Assembly: GCA_902705825.1 (NCBI GenBank)
Contig: CACSIL010000051.1
Span: 187,477 to 251,476 of the forward strand
Length of the DNA stretch: 64,000 nucleotides
DNA from: Halioglobus japonicus
GTDB taxonomy: Bacteria; Pseudomonadota; Gammaproteobacteria; Pseudomonadales; Halieaceae
Direction of reading: 5' to 3'
The notes under the pieces: model-generated
Databases searched by the model: none
What the model was told of the DNA's origin: nothing
Seen by the model: only the letters and a program-made list of their open reading frames with translations
Program-made: the position numbers and the translations under genes
Part shown: piece by piece, positions 32,048-41,453 of the stretch
Numbering within the stretch: the first letter of the stretch is position 1
Layout of the letters: each line of letters begins with the position of its first letter

Positions 32048-33357
32048 CATCCATCAGCCGCCTGCTGACAGTCACCGTCATCGGCAGTCTGCTGCTCGCT
32101 GGTATCGCCATGGCGCTGACGGCCAATTACTTATTGGACAATACGCTGCGCGATTACATGGTTGCAGATCTGCAGGGTGAGAGCCGCAGCCTGCTGAAAG
32201 CGATCAGGCGCGGCCCCAATGGATTGATGCTCGACAGTGCAGCCATCGACCCCGCCTATGAACAGCCGCTTTCAGGCCGGTATTTTCTGGTGACGATTGA
32301 TGGCCAGCAGTGGCGTTCGCGCTCACTCTGGGATGAACAGCTGACACCAACGGATCGCGCGGGTCTCACTGAGCAGTTAGTCGACGGTCCGAATGAGCAA
32401 CGCCTGCTCTGGTTAGCCACAGATTATCAGCGTTTGGGCGAATCTCTGGAGGTGCTGGTCGGCATTGATTACTCCGCTATATTGCAGGATATCCGCAATA
32501 TCCGGATCGTGCTTCTGATCAGTGGCATTGCTGCACTCGTGCTACTTGCACTGCTACAACAGTTACTGGTGCGCCGCTCGATGCGTCCTCTGGAAATCGC
32601 GCGACAGCAGGTAGAGCAACTGCGCAATGGCTCGATAACGGCGCTGATGGAGGATGTTCCGGAAGAACTCACGCCGCTGGTGCGCGAAATCAACCGCTTG
32701 CTGCACGACACGCAGCAACAGCTTCACCGGTCGCGGGTCGCTGTCGGTGATTTAAGTCATGCCTTGAAAACACCGCTGGCAGTACTGCGCAATCTGGCTG
32801 ATCGCGACACCATCCGCGATGATCCGACACTGCACAATGCGCTGATTTTGCAGATCGAGCACATTCGCCAGCGCATTACGAAAGAGATGGCACGCGCTCG
32901 AACCGCGGGCACACACAGCGCCGAGAGTTTGTTCGATATCGAGACAGACCTGCCACTGCTGCTTGCAAGCGTAGGCGGCGCTCACCAGCAGAAGATCGTA
33001 ATTGAGGAACATATTGACCTGCACGGCAGGATTCCCTGGGAGCGTGAAGACATACTGGAAATACTCGGCAACCTTTTGGACAACGCGTGTAAATGGGGTC
33101 GTGAATCAATCAGCCTGACGATACACAAAGTTGCAGACACATTGATCATCCAGATAGACGACGACGGGCCCGGCATACCGCAGGACAAGCTGCAGCAAGT
33201 TATACAACGCGGTGAACGGCTGGATGAAAACGTAATCGGTCATGGACTCGGCCTGGCAATTGTTGCTGACAAAGTGGAGGCCTACAGGGGGACGCTGACT
33301 TTTGCCAAGAACGATCGCGGTGGACTGTGCGTGCATATACAGCTGCCGTGGCCGTAA
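32044..33357 (+). CDS. Sensor histidine kinase of the two-component operon
   Basis: A 437-residue membrane kinase. It has an N-terminal membrane segment ([20 protein letters not shown]), a periplasmic sensor of about 120 residues with a PhoQ-like mixed pattern, and a second segment near residues 155-180. A HAMP-like linker follows. The phosphorylated His239 is in [14 protein letters not shown]. The ATPase has N-box [12 protein letters not shown]1 DDDGPGIP and G2 GHGLGLAIV. With the PepSY genes it forms a four-gene unit that might sense metal, peptide or envelope stress, but the signal cannot be seen. Confidence 0.92.
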   Translation: MTSISRLLTVTVIGSLLLAGIAMALTANYLLDNTLRDYMVADLQGESRSLLKAIRRGPNGLMLDSAAIDPAYEQPLSGRYFLVTIDGQQWRSRSLWDEQLTPTDRAGLTEQLVDGPNEQRLLWLATDYQRLGESLEVLVGIDYSAILQDIRNIRIVLLISGIAALVLLALLQQLLVRRSMRPLEIARQQVEQLRNGSITALMEDVPEELTPLVREINRLLHDTQQQLHRSRVAVGDLSHALKTPLAVLRNLADRDTIRDDPTLHNALILQIEHIRQRITKEMARARTAGTHSAESLFDIETDLPLLLASVGGAHQQKIVIEEHIDLHGRIPWEREDILEILGNLLDNACKWGRESISLTIHKVADTLIIQIDDDGPGIPQDKLQQVIQRGERLDENVIGHGLGLAIVADKVEAYRGTLTFAKNDRGGLCVHIQLPWP

Positions 33358-33368
33358 CGCTCCTGCAT

Positions 33369-33391
33369 GGCGTTCGACATACCCGAACGCC
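33369..33391 (+). terminator. Hairpin after the histidine kinase
   Basis: GGCGTTCG pairs with CGAACGCC around a 7-base loop, 12 bases after the kinase stop. No T-run follows, so it may be a weak terminator or an RNA-stabilising end. Confidence 0.4.
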
Positions 33392-33516
33392 GATAAATGG
33401 GCTAGCTCGGGCTGCCCCGCGAGATGCACCTCTTCGAGGATAAAATTTCTTCACCGAGTAGGCGAATCCGGAAAAATTTACTAGACTGATAAGAAACAGA
33501 TAAAGGGGCGCTCACC

Positions 33517-34020
33517 TTGGTAAGTAGTACCCGGACCTCGACACTCGTAATGATCGTTGCCAGACCTAATAGCTCGGCACATTGGAACACCAACGTATCG
33601 GTATTACTGGCCCTTGCTGTTCCGATGCTGTGCGTCGCTATTCCCTTTGCGCTGACGGGCGCGTGGCTGATTCTGCCGTTCGCGGGCGTGGAACTGCTCG
33701 CACTGGGTATAGCGCTTTACAGAGTCAACCACAGGTTACAGTATCGGCACGTTATCACTGTCAGCGGCGACACTGTCTGCATCGATAAAGGCTACGACAC
33801 ACCCGAGGAACACTGGCAACTTGCCAGGCACAACTCGGGGCTGACCGTCACCACACAGCAACACCCCTGGGATGCGCCGCAGTTATGCTTACACGATCGC
33901 GATGTATTCATCACACTGGGGGAATTCCTGAATCGGGAGGATAGCCTGAAACTGCTCGAGCTGCTGCAACAGGAATTCCGCGTACGCGCACTCGGCCAAG
34001 GTACGCTACAGGAGTTCTAG
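33517..34020 (+). CDS. DUF2244 membrane protein
   Basis: A 167-residue protein with two adjacent membrane segments (about residues 28-72, VSVLLALAVPMLCVAIPFAL and AWLILPFAGVELLALGIAL) and a C-terminal cytoplasmic domain. This layout and the RPNSSAHW start are typical of DUF2244, whose function is unknown. The TTG at 33517 has AAAGGGG eight bases in front; an ATG at 33550 is the alternative. It is convergent with the crotonase gene, six bases away. Confidence 0.75.
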   Translation: MVSSTRTSTLVMIVARPNSSAHWNTNVSVLLALAVPMLCVAIPFALTGAWLILPFAGVELLALGIALYRVNHRLQYRHVITVSGDTVCIDKGYDTPEEHWQLARHNSGLTVTTQQHPWDAPQLCLHDRDVFITLGEFLNREDSLKLLELLQQEFRVRALGQGTLQEF

Positions 34021-34026
34021 GGCGCC

Positions 34027-34803
34027 TCAAATCTCCTCAAAATCGCCGTGACGGCCTTTTCCCGAGGCGAACCGGGTAGCGCCCTCCACGGTCTCGCGGG
34101 AGTCGATCACAGTAAGCCCGCGTTCAAACTCAATGTGTAGTGCATCCTCCAGCGACATCCCCCATTGCTCGTAGGCGCTGAGACGGTCAGAGCGAAGGCA
34201 ATTCTGCGGAAACCGGCTCAACTGCTGCGCCAATTCCAGGGCCGCCGAAAGCGCCTCGCCATCCGCTACCACGCGGTTTGCCAGACCCATTTGCAGCGCC
34301 TCATCGGCGCCCACTCCGCGGCCGGTGAGAATCAGGTCCATCGCGCGGCTGTGGCCGATTAACCGAGGGAGTCGCACGGTGCCGCCATCAATGAGTGGCA
34401 CACCCCAGCGGCGGCAGTAGACGCCCATCACCGCACTGCGCTCAACCACACGCATATCGCACCACAGCGCCAGTTCCAGACCGCCAGCCACCGCATGCCC
34501 GGCCACTGCCGCGATCACCGGCTTGCCCAGCAGCATGCGAGATGGCCCCATAGGACCGTCCCCATCGCGCGTCAATGCATTGCCGCCAGACCCACTTGCA
34601 ATGGCTTTAAGATCCGCTCCCGCACAGAAATTCCCGTAATCACCGTACAGCACCGCGACATCCGAGTCCGGGTTGGCCTCAAACTCGTGAAATGCCTGTG
34701 CCAGTGCGCGCGCTGTGTCTCGATCAACGGCGTTGCGCACCTCAGCCCGCCTGATACTGACAACCGTAATACGCTCCCGAATTTCCACACTGACCTTATC
34801 CAT
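34027..34803 (-). CDS. Enoyl-CoA hydratase/isomerase (crotonase) family protein
   Basis: A 258-residue crotonase-fold protein. The oxyanion-hole regions are FCAGADLKAIA and AVAGHAVAGGLELAL, whose Glu could serve as one catalytic acid. The second classical hydratase Glu (in motifs like PEIGL) is replaced by CRRWGVPLIDGGT, so standard hydration may not be its reaction; isomerase or hydrolase activity is possible. The C-terminal half (SAYEQWGMSLEDALHIEFERG) is the usual trimer helix. The start ATG at 34803 faces the DUF3604 gene. Confidence 0.88.
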   Translation of the reverse strand: MDKVSVEIRERITVVSIRRAEVRNAVDRDTARALAQAFHEFEANPDSDVAVLYGDYGNFCAGADLKAIASGSGGNALTRDGDGPMGPSRMLLGKPVIAAVAGHAVAGGLELALWCDMRVVERSAVMGVYCRRWGVPLIDGGTVRLPRLIGHSRAMDLILTGRGVGADEALQMGLANRVVADGEALSAALELAQQLSRFPQNCLRSDRLSAYEQWGMSLEDALHIEFERGLTVIDSRETVEGATRFASGKGRHGDFEEI

Positions 34804-34953
34804 GCTCTCTCCGCTGCAAGTAATAACACGCTGTTTTCACAGCATACTGCTTTTCGCGATCGGTGCGACACCTTCATCCGTCCGGTCAGGGCACTGGACT
34901 GCCCTATCTGTGCCGCCTATTATCCCTTCACGCATAACAAAGAGAAATATCGC

Positions 34954-37047
34954 ATGAGAATCCAGCCAGCTCTACTCTCTACCGTGTTGTTACTCGGCGC
35001 CTGCTCCGGCCCGGAGAACTCCCTCGACGAAATGCAAAAGAACGAAGATGTGGGTTTTGCCGGTGTTTCACGCGGCACCGACAGCCTGTTCGAGGCCAAC
35101 GAAGAAATTGTGACGTTGCGACCACCGCCCAACCCGGATCGCAATGCCTATTTTGGCGATCTGCACGTACATACCGCGTACTCGTTTGACGCCTATGTCT
35201 TCGGCACAGTCAGCACCCCGGATGATGCCTACCGCTACGCCAAAGGACAGGCGTTGGAGCATCCCAGCGGTTATCAGGTGCAACTGCAACAGCCCATGGA
35301 TTTTTACGCGGTGACCGATCACGCCATGCTGATGGGGCTGGTAAAGGAAGCTGCCGACACAGACAGCGAGTTCTCCCGCTATTCGATATCCGAGCCGCTG
35401 CACAATATCAACGCCCCCGGCAATATGACCGAATACAGCCTGCCAGGGCGCGGCACTGCCTTTGCCAGTTTTCTGCCTGCCGCAGTGGGCGGATTGCTCG
35501 ATGGCACTATTGATATGTCGATGGTAGAGAAGGTAACGAAATCCGCGTGGCGAGATACCATTCGAGCAGCGAACGATGCCTATGTGCCCGGCACTTTCAC
35601 CACGTTTGCCGCCTTCGAATACACCACCTCCTCCGATGATCAGGGCAACCTGCACCGCAACGTTATATTTCGCGACAGCGACCGCCTTCCAGCCATGCCG
35701 TTTTCGCGCTTCAACTCGCAGAACCCCGAGGGTCTATGGCAGTGGATGGACAAGCTGCGTGAGCAGGGCGTAGAGAGCCTGGCAATTCCACACAACTCCA
35801 ACGGCTCCAACGGGCAGATGTTCAAAATGTCGGACTGGGCCGGCAATCCCATCGACGACGCGTATTCAGAGCAACGGATGCGCAACGAACCGCTGGTGGA
35901 AATCACCCAGATCAAAGGCACCTCGGACACCCATCCGCTACTCTCTCCGAACGACGAGTGGGCTAATTTCGAGATCGCACCCTATCGCGTCGCCACCAAG
36001 CTGCACAGTGAGCCGCTGGGAAGCTACGTGCGCAATGCCTATCTGCGCGGCTTGCACCTTCAATCCGAAGGTATTTTAAACCCCTACAAATTTGGCGTGA
36101 TCGGCTCCAGCGACACGCACGATGCGGCCAGCTCAGAGGACGAGGAGACCTTCTTCTCCAAGGCCGGCATGTTGGACGGCACACCGGAATTGCGCGGCTC
36201 CATTCCCGCATCTTTCCTCACCGGTACCGTCGTCAAGTTCCTCGACCCCGGATTAGTAAAGGAAGTCGACGGCAAGGACTACATGGCCAGCTCGTCCTTC
36301 GAATACTGGTCTGCCTCCGGCATGGCGGGGGTCTGGGCCGAGGAAAATACGCGCGATTCGATTTATCAAGCATTTCGGCGCAAGGAGACGTTTGCCACCA
36401 GCGGCCCGCGGATCAAAGTACGCTTTTTCGGGGGCTATGACTTCGCCCCCGCCATACTCAATAGCCCCCGGTTGACCAGGATTGCCTACCAGCGAGGTGT
36501 CACCATGGGCGGTGATTTGCCCGGCAATGGCGACAGTTCACCGGCGTTTATTGTCTGGGCAGCCGCTGACCCTTCGGGCACCGCCCTGCAACGCGTGCAG
36601 ATTATCAAGGGCTATCTGGAAAACGACGCGCATCAGGAACGGATTTACGACGTTGCCTGTGCCAACAACTTGCAGCCCGACCCAGCCACCGGACGCTGCC
36701 CGGATAACGGCGCCGCGGTGAATCTCAGTGACTGCTCAACCACCGGCAGCGGTGCGAGCGAACTGAAAGCTCTGTGGCGTGACCCCGATTTCGACCCCGC
36801 GCAAGAAGCATTCTATTATGTGCGCGTACTGGAAAACCCGAGTTGTCGCTGGTCGACCTGGGATGCGATACGTGCCGGTGAGGAGCCGCGCTCCGACCTG
36901 CCGAAAACCATTCAGGAGAGAGCATGGTCCTCACCCATCTGGTTCCGGCCAGACAACGCCCCTGAGTCGCCCGATACAATGATGACCACCGAGCACACTG
37001 CAGGTGACACAGAAACCGACAGCAAGGACACCAGTGAGCAGCCGTAA
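34954..37047 (+). CDS. DUF3604 lipoprotein
   Basis: A 697-residue exported lipoprotein. The ATG at 34954 begins a signal peptide with a lipobox, LLLGAC, near residue 17. The next conserved block is NAYFGDLHVHTAYSFDAYVF, which with DFYAVTDHAMLMG gives a PHP/amidohydrolase-like metal site, then IPHNSNGSNG and GSSDTHDAASSEDEETFF. These are standard in DUF3604, a family thought to be metal-dependent hydrolases but with no settled reaction. A longer upstream frame overlaps the opposite gene and is not used. It overlaps the next gene. Confidence 0.85.
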   Translation: MRIQPALLSTVLLLGACSGPENSLDEMQKNEDVGFAGVSRGTDSLFEANEEIVTLRPPPNPDRNAYFGDLHVHTAYSFDAYVFGTVSTPDDAYRYAKGQALEHPSGYQVQLQQPMDFYAVTDHAMLMGLVKEAADTDSEFSRYSISEPLHNINAPGNMTEYSLPGRGTAFASFLPAAVGGLLDGTIDMSMVEKVTKSAWRDTIRAANDAYVPGTFTTFAAFEYTTSSDDQGNLHRNVIFRDSDRLPAMPFSRFNSQNPEGLWQWMDKLREQGVESLAIPHNSNGSNGQMFKMSDWAGNPIDDAYSEQRMRNEPLVEITQIKGTSDTHPLLSPNDEWANFEIAPYRVATKLHSEPLGSYVRNAYLRGLHLQSEGILNPYKFGVIGSSDTHDAASSEDEETFFSKAGMLDGTPELRGSIPASFLTGTVVKFLDPGLVKEVDGKDYMASSSFEYWSASGMAGVWAEENTRDSIYQAFRRKETFATSGPRIKVRFFGGYDFAPAILNSPRLTRIAYQRGVTMGGDLPGNGDSSPAFIVWAAADPSGTALQRVQIIKGYLENDAHQERIYDVACANNLQPDPATGRCPDNGAAVNLSDCSTTGSGASELKALWRDPDFDPAQEAFYYVRVLENPSCRWSTWDAIRAGEEPRSDLPKTIQERAWSSPIWFRPDNAPESPDTMMTTEHTAGDTETDSKDTSEQP

Positions 37048-37693
37048 AGCCAGGCCTAACAAACGATTTCGACAGCTTCGAAAAGTACTGATAGTACTGG
37101 CGCTATTCAGCCTGGTGCAGTACCTCAGCACGGGAACCGTTCGCTGGCCCGTCGCGCTCTACCAGAAAGTCACGGCAACACTGTCGGAGTATGCATCGCG
37201 CCCAGAGGCCGGTTGGCGACGCGCCGCCAAGTCACTGGAAGAAATTGGCGCTGCCAGAGAAGGCGAATCGGTCACTGATTTTGATCTGACGGGACGTGTG
37301 GTCCGCGTCGCTGACGGCGACACAGTATCCATCCTCGATAGCAGCAACACACAGCACAAAGTACGCCTCTACGGCATCGATACGCCGGAGCGCGACCAGC
37401 CCTATGGCAAGGCCGCAAAAAAAGTCCTGATTCAACTCATCGATGATCAGCCTGTGGGCGTGGTCATCGTGGAAACTGACAGCTACGGTCGACTGGTCGG
37501 CACGCTCTACCAGAACAACCGCAATATCAATGTGGCCATGGTCGCCAGCGGCTATGCCTGGTGGTACCAGTACTACGCGCCCTATGAACACGCATTGCAG
37601 ACGGCGGAGCAGCAGGCACGCGCACAGAGACTGGGACTTTGGGCGGAACCTAACCCCGTGGCACCATGGGACTGGCGAAGGAACAAGCGCTGA
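37034..37693 (+). CDS. Membrane-anchored staphylococcal-nuclease-like protein
   Basis: A 219-residue protein. One N-terminal membrane segment (LIVLALFSLVQYL) precedes an SNase domain: VVRVADGDTVSIL, VRLYGIDTPERDQPYGKAA and DSYGRLVGTLY, matching the thermonuclease core with Asp, Arg and Glu-equivalent positions. It should cut nucleic acids outside the inner membrane. I chose a GTG at 37034 with AAGGA in front; another GTG lies at 37004. Either way it overlaps the end of the DUF3604 gene, so the two are translated together. Confidence 0.85.
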   Translation: MSSRKARPNKRFRQLRKVLIVLALFSLVQYLSTGTVRWPVALYQKVTATLSEYASRPEAGWRRAAKSLEEIGAAREGESVTDFDLTGRVVRVADGDTVSILDSSNTQHKVRLYGIDTPERDQPYGKAAKKVLIQLIDDQPVGVVIVETDSYGRLVGTLYQNNRNINVAMVASGYAWWYQYYAPYEHALQTAEQQARAQRLGLWAEPNPVAPWDWRRNKR

Positions 37694-37807
37694 GCCATGC
37701 GCCGAAGCGGGTCAATCAGGCATATTCACTGTCAACCGCTGCGCGATTGCGGTAAATTTGTCGCGCTCAGGAAACAGACCACTACAATTTAATTAGAGGG
37801 ATAAAAC

Positions 37808-38107
37808 ATGATCGTTGTAAACGCAGTGATAGAGAGCACACCGGATGATATTGCCGCCATGAAAGAGGCAGTCAACACGATGGAGCAAGCCAGCCGAGCT
37901 GAACCGGGCTGCGACGACTACACCTTCAGCGTTGAGCTGAACAAACCCGGCACACTGCGGATAGTAGAGAAATGGCAGACTCTGGAGGCGCTGATGGAGC
38001 ACATGGGTACTGCGCACATGGCCGAATTCCAAAAAGCGATAGGGAACAATCCGCCCACATCGATGGACCTGAAGTTCTATGAGGTTAAGGAAATACAGCC
38101 TTTCTAA
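37808..38107 (+). CDS. Antibiotic biosynthesis monooxygenase-type (ABM) small protein
   Basis: A 99-residue dimeric alpha-beta-barrel type protein. MIVVNAVIESTPDDIAAMKE and EPGCDDYTFSVELNKPG are typical of the ABM fold (YgiN-like putative quinol monooxygenases), and WQTLEALMEHMGTAHMAEF carries the conserved His near the active site. The ATG has AGAGGG in front. It is 21 bases upstream of the porin gene. The substrate is unknown; quinol oxidation or heme degradation are family possibilities. Confidence 0.85.
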   Translation: MIVVNAVIESTPDDIAAMKEAVNTMEQASRAEPGCDDYTFSVELNKPGTLRIVEKWQTLEALMEHMGTAHMAEFQKAIGNNPPTSMDLKFYEVKEIQPF

Positions 38108-38128
38108 CCGTTCTCGTCATAAAGCTGT

Positions 38129-39775
38129 ATGAAATTTTTGCCGCTCCACGCCGCTGCTCTCGCCTTGCTTGTAACGCTTGGCACTGCGCCTGTGCGCGCA
38201 CAACCAGCGCCGGATTCAGCCTCGCAACTCTCCGAGATGGCGGCAGACGGAACACTGAAGACGTTTGAGGAAAACATGGATATGGGCGATGTAATCGCCC
38301 TCTTCCGTGAACAGCAAAAGGAATTGGTCGCGCAAAGAAAATTGCTCGAAAAGCAAGCCGAACAGATTGACACACTGACAAAAGAGCTCGAAGCCATTCG
38401 GGCGCCTCTGCCCGCGGTGAACGAGGAGATGACCGCACAGCGCACCCTGCTGGAAAGTCAGTCACAGCAAATCTCCACACTGGCGCGCGAATTGGACAGC
38501 ATGCAGGACCCATTGCCACCTGCAAATGCGGACTCCATCAAAGAGGTAGCGGCTGCCGGGCCTGCAGCAGAGACGGGACCACCGGTACCCGAGACACCTC
38601 AGACAGAGAAGGAACAGGCAGTAGCAACCGGCAACGCTGTCGCCCAGGCGCAGGCCGATGACCCGAGTCGAGACCTGTTAGAGGATTTCAAAGGTGCCTG
38701 GCGCCTGCCCGGCACCAATGCCGCACTGGCCATTGGCGGGTTTGTGAAGGCAGACATCGTCTACAACTTTGACCCACTGCAGGTCAAAGACCGATTTATC
38801 ACCGGGTCCATCCCGGTTGGTGTCACGGAAACAACCGGAGACGAAGCGCAAAGCAGCATCACTGCCGATCAATCCCGACTTAATTTTGACCTGAGGTCGC
38901 AGACTGATTACGGCATTATGCGGGCATTTATCGAAGGCGATTTCGCAGGAAGTGGTGATACCTTCCGCCTGCGGCATGCCTTCGGGCAATGGCAACACAT
39001 GCTCGCGGGAAAAACCTGGACAACCTTCATGGATCCGGATGCCTCACCGGAGGAAATCGATTTCGAAGGATTGAACGGTCGCATCAACGTGCGCCAGGCA
39101 CAGATTCGCTTCATGCCGACATTTGGTGAGGACTATGAACTGCAATTTGCTCTGGAAGATCCAAACCCGCAAGTACAAAACGGCTCCGGCGTTACGCGCA
39201 CACCCGACGTCGTAATCGCAGGGCGATTTCAGCCGCGTGATCGACTACACGTAAAGCTCGCGCTATTGGTCCGAGAAATTCGCGGCCAGGAAGATACCAC
39301 CGGGGATGTTGAAAAGCAGTGGGCGTGGGGCACTTCGCTCAGCGGACGTTTTTTGACCCCAGCGCTTGACGACCGCGACAGCCTGCTGTTCCAGCTAAAC
39401 TACGGCAAGGCGATCGGTCGCTACGTCAACGACCTGTCCAGCGTCCCGGACGAGAATTTCGACGGTATCTTTGATACCAGCAATAACAAACTTCAGCTCT
39501 TTAATGTCACGGCCGGCTATGTCTCATGGCAACACTGGTGGGGATTCAACCAACTGAGATCCAACTTCACATTTGGCTTTGTTGACCTGAACAACCCAGG
39601 CTTTGTAGACGGTGACGCCTACAAGCGCACATACAGATTTTCATCGAATTTGATCTGGTCGCCAATCCCACGCATCGATCTAGGTGGTGAATACCTGTGG
39701 GGGCAACGGGAAAACAAGGACGGCGAACACGGCGACGCCACTCAAATTCAGTTGGCTGTAAAGTATCGATTCTAG
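38129..39775 (+). CDS. DcaP-like outer-membrane porin
   Basis: A 548-residue outer-membrane protein. The signal peptide ends at PVRA-QPAP. A coiled-coil segment of about 60 residues (KELVAQRKLLEKQAEQIDTL) is followed by a Pro- and Ala-rich linker, and then the barrel starts AWRLPGTNAALAIGGFVKAD. The last residues, IQLAVKYRF, end in the Phe needed for barrel assembly. This is the DcaP layout, trimeric channels for dicarboxylic acids or other anionic substrates. Specificity here is not visible. Confidence 0.85.
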   Translation: MKFLPLHAAALALLVTLGTAPVRAQPAPDSASQLSEMAADGTLKTFEENMDMGDVIALFREQQKELVAQRKLLEKQAEQIDTLTKELEAIRAPLPAVNEEMTAQRTLLESQSQQISTLARELDSMQDPLPPANADSIKEVAAAGPAAETGPPVPETPQTEKEQAVATGNAVAQAQADDPSRDLLEDFKGAWRLPGTNAALAIGGFVKADIVYNFDPLQVKDRFITGSIPVGVTETTGDEAQSSITADQSRLNFDLRSQTDYGIMRAFIEGDFAGSGDTFRLRHAFGQWQHMLAGKTWTTFMDPDASPEEIDFEGLNGRINVRQAQIRFMPTFGEDYELQFALEDPNPQVQNGSGVTRTPDVVIAGRFQPRDRLHVKLALLVREIRGQEDTTGDVEKQWAWGTSLSGRFLTPALDDRDSLLFQLNYGKAIGRYVNDLSSVPDENFDGIFDTSNNKLQLFNVTAGYVSWQHWWGFNQLRSNFTFGFVDLNNPGFVDGDAYKRTYRFSSNLIWSPIPRIDLGGEYLWGQRENKDGEHGDATQIQLAVKYRF

Positions 39776-39905
39776 CGGTACCCACCGATAAATTAGCAGC
39801 CAACAAACTGTCGTATTCTGCGGCAACATATCGGTTAGAAAGCAGAGAAATGGAGGTTTCTTTTGCGTCTTTTACATCAAGCACATAGGGAGTAAGTTAA
39901 CACAC

Positions 39906-41207
39906 ATGGATATAGAATCAGGTTCAGTCGCGATCGAGGAAATCCTGCAGACCGCTCAGCACGCAGCCAGTGAGACCAGCACTTACATACAGCTACTCGC
40001 TATCCTCGCAATCTATGCACTGTCTTTTGTCGTTGCCAATAAAGTCAGAAACAGCATCGGACTCACGCAGAATGAGCCTTTGGAAAGCGCCCACCCGGTG
40101 CGCAAACTCGCGTACCGAATCGGCGGCATTCTCTTTCCGCTGCTGGCAATTATTCTGCTCCAGATATCGACAAAAATCGGTGAGGAGCTGACGTTCACAC
40201 CCTGGCTGATCGAAACGGCATTGGCTGTTGCGGTACTGTTATTTTTTAACTCACTGATACGCGTCTTTGTTCAAAACCCACTCGCGGCCTCGTTGTTCAG
40301 GTGGGTTGGACTACCCATATTGCTGTTACATTTACTGGATCTTTTGCCGACTATTGTAAGCGCCCTCGAAGAAGTATCACTGGAGGCCGGCAACTTCAGT
40401 ATTTCTGCTTATGGGGTAATCCGAGTCCTCATTTTTGGCAGTTTCCTTTTCTGGTTGGGCCGCGCCTCAAACAATTTTGGCAAAGCGGTAATCAGAAAAC
40501 AGGATTCTCTTGATGTCCCCACCAAGGAGGTATTCAGCAAGCTGTTTGAGATCGCGATTTTCGGTATCGTTGTACTGTCGCTGCTAAATATTATGGGCGT
40601 CAACATGGCCACGCTGGCGGTATTTGGTGGTGCTGTCGGTGTAGGGCTCGGGTTGGGCTTACAGTCTATCGCGTCAAACTTTATATCCGGGATCATCATT
40701 CTGCTCGACCGTTCACTGACCGTTGGCGACTTTGTCGAATTGGAAGGTGGGCAAGTGGGTTTTGTACGGGAATTCAGGATGCGTTATACGATACTGGAAA
40801 CCTACGACGGCAAGGATATTCTGGTTCCAAACGAAACCTTCATCTCGTCTTTGATGGTGAATTGGACCCATAAAGATCCCAAACAACGGTACCGTGTCGA
40901 TTTTTCTGTGCCCTATTCTACTGACGTACGCAGCATGGTCGAGCTTATCAAAGCCGCAGTAGCCGAACACGAGCAAGTAGTCAGCGGACCGGATGTACCG
41001 TTTGAGGAAAGGCCCGACTGTGAAATAGACAGCTTTGGTGAATCGGGCATTAACATGTTTGTCGAGTTCTGGATGATAGGTGTCGATGACGGGAGTAACC
41101 GAGTAGGCGGAGACCTGATGCTGATTATTCTGGAAACCCTGAAAGAAAACGGTATCGAAATACCCTTTCCGCAGCGTGAAGTTAAAATTCTCAACCCCGG
41201 ACAATAA
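39906..41207 (+). CDS. Mechanosensitive channel, MscS family
   Basis: A 433-residue channel with several N-terminal membrane segments and the pore-lining helix AVFGGAVGVGLGLGLQSIASNF followed by FISGIIILLDRSLTVGDFVEL, the hallmark of MscS. The cytoplasmic beta domain and the mixed C-terminal domain follow (residues about 280-430). It protects against osmotic downshock. It is monocistronic here, 130 bases after the porin. Confidence 0.93.
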   Translation: MDIESGSVAIEEILQTAQHAASETSTYIQLLAILAIYALSFVVANKVRNSIGLTQNEPLESAHPVRKLAYRIGGILFPLLAIILLQISTKIGEELTFTPWLIETALAVAVLLFFNSLIRVFVQNPLAASLFRWVGLPILLLHLLDLLPTIVSALEEVSLEAGNFSISAYGVIRVLIFGSFLFWLGRASNNFGKAVIRKQDSLDVPTKEVFSKLFEIAIFGIVVLSLLNIMGVNMATLAVFGGAVGVGLGLGLQSIASNFISGIIILLDRSLTVGDFVELEGGQVGFVREFRMRYTILETYDGKDILVPNETFISSLMVNWTHKDPKQRYRVDFSVPYSTDVRSMVELIKAAVAEHEQVVSGPDVPFEERPDCEIDSFGESGINMFVEFWMIGVDDGSNRVGGDLMLIILETLKENGIEIPFPQREVKILNPGQ

Positions 41208-41453
41208 ACCACAGTAGAGAATAGGTTGTTACAAAGCCCGGTTGGTTAAATTTTTCACGGTGAAGAACGGCGCTGACCGAGGCTTGCCTCACTGCTCATA
41301 TTTCATACAGATTTGTCTGAATAATAAAGCGCTTTACGGTATGATCGCGCGACTTTTTACACCACGCTCTGGCGCAGGTATTACGTCTGCAACCACCAAC
41401 AAAGCTGCAGCGCATTGCGTGATCACGCACAAAATACGATGAATGGTAATTGA

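Noticed and set aside
34495-34953. Extended N-terminus of the DUF3604 protein
   Set aside because: It overlaps the opposite crotonase gene and would bury a clear lipoprotein signal peptide that starts at 34954.
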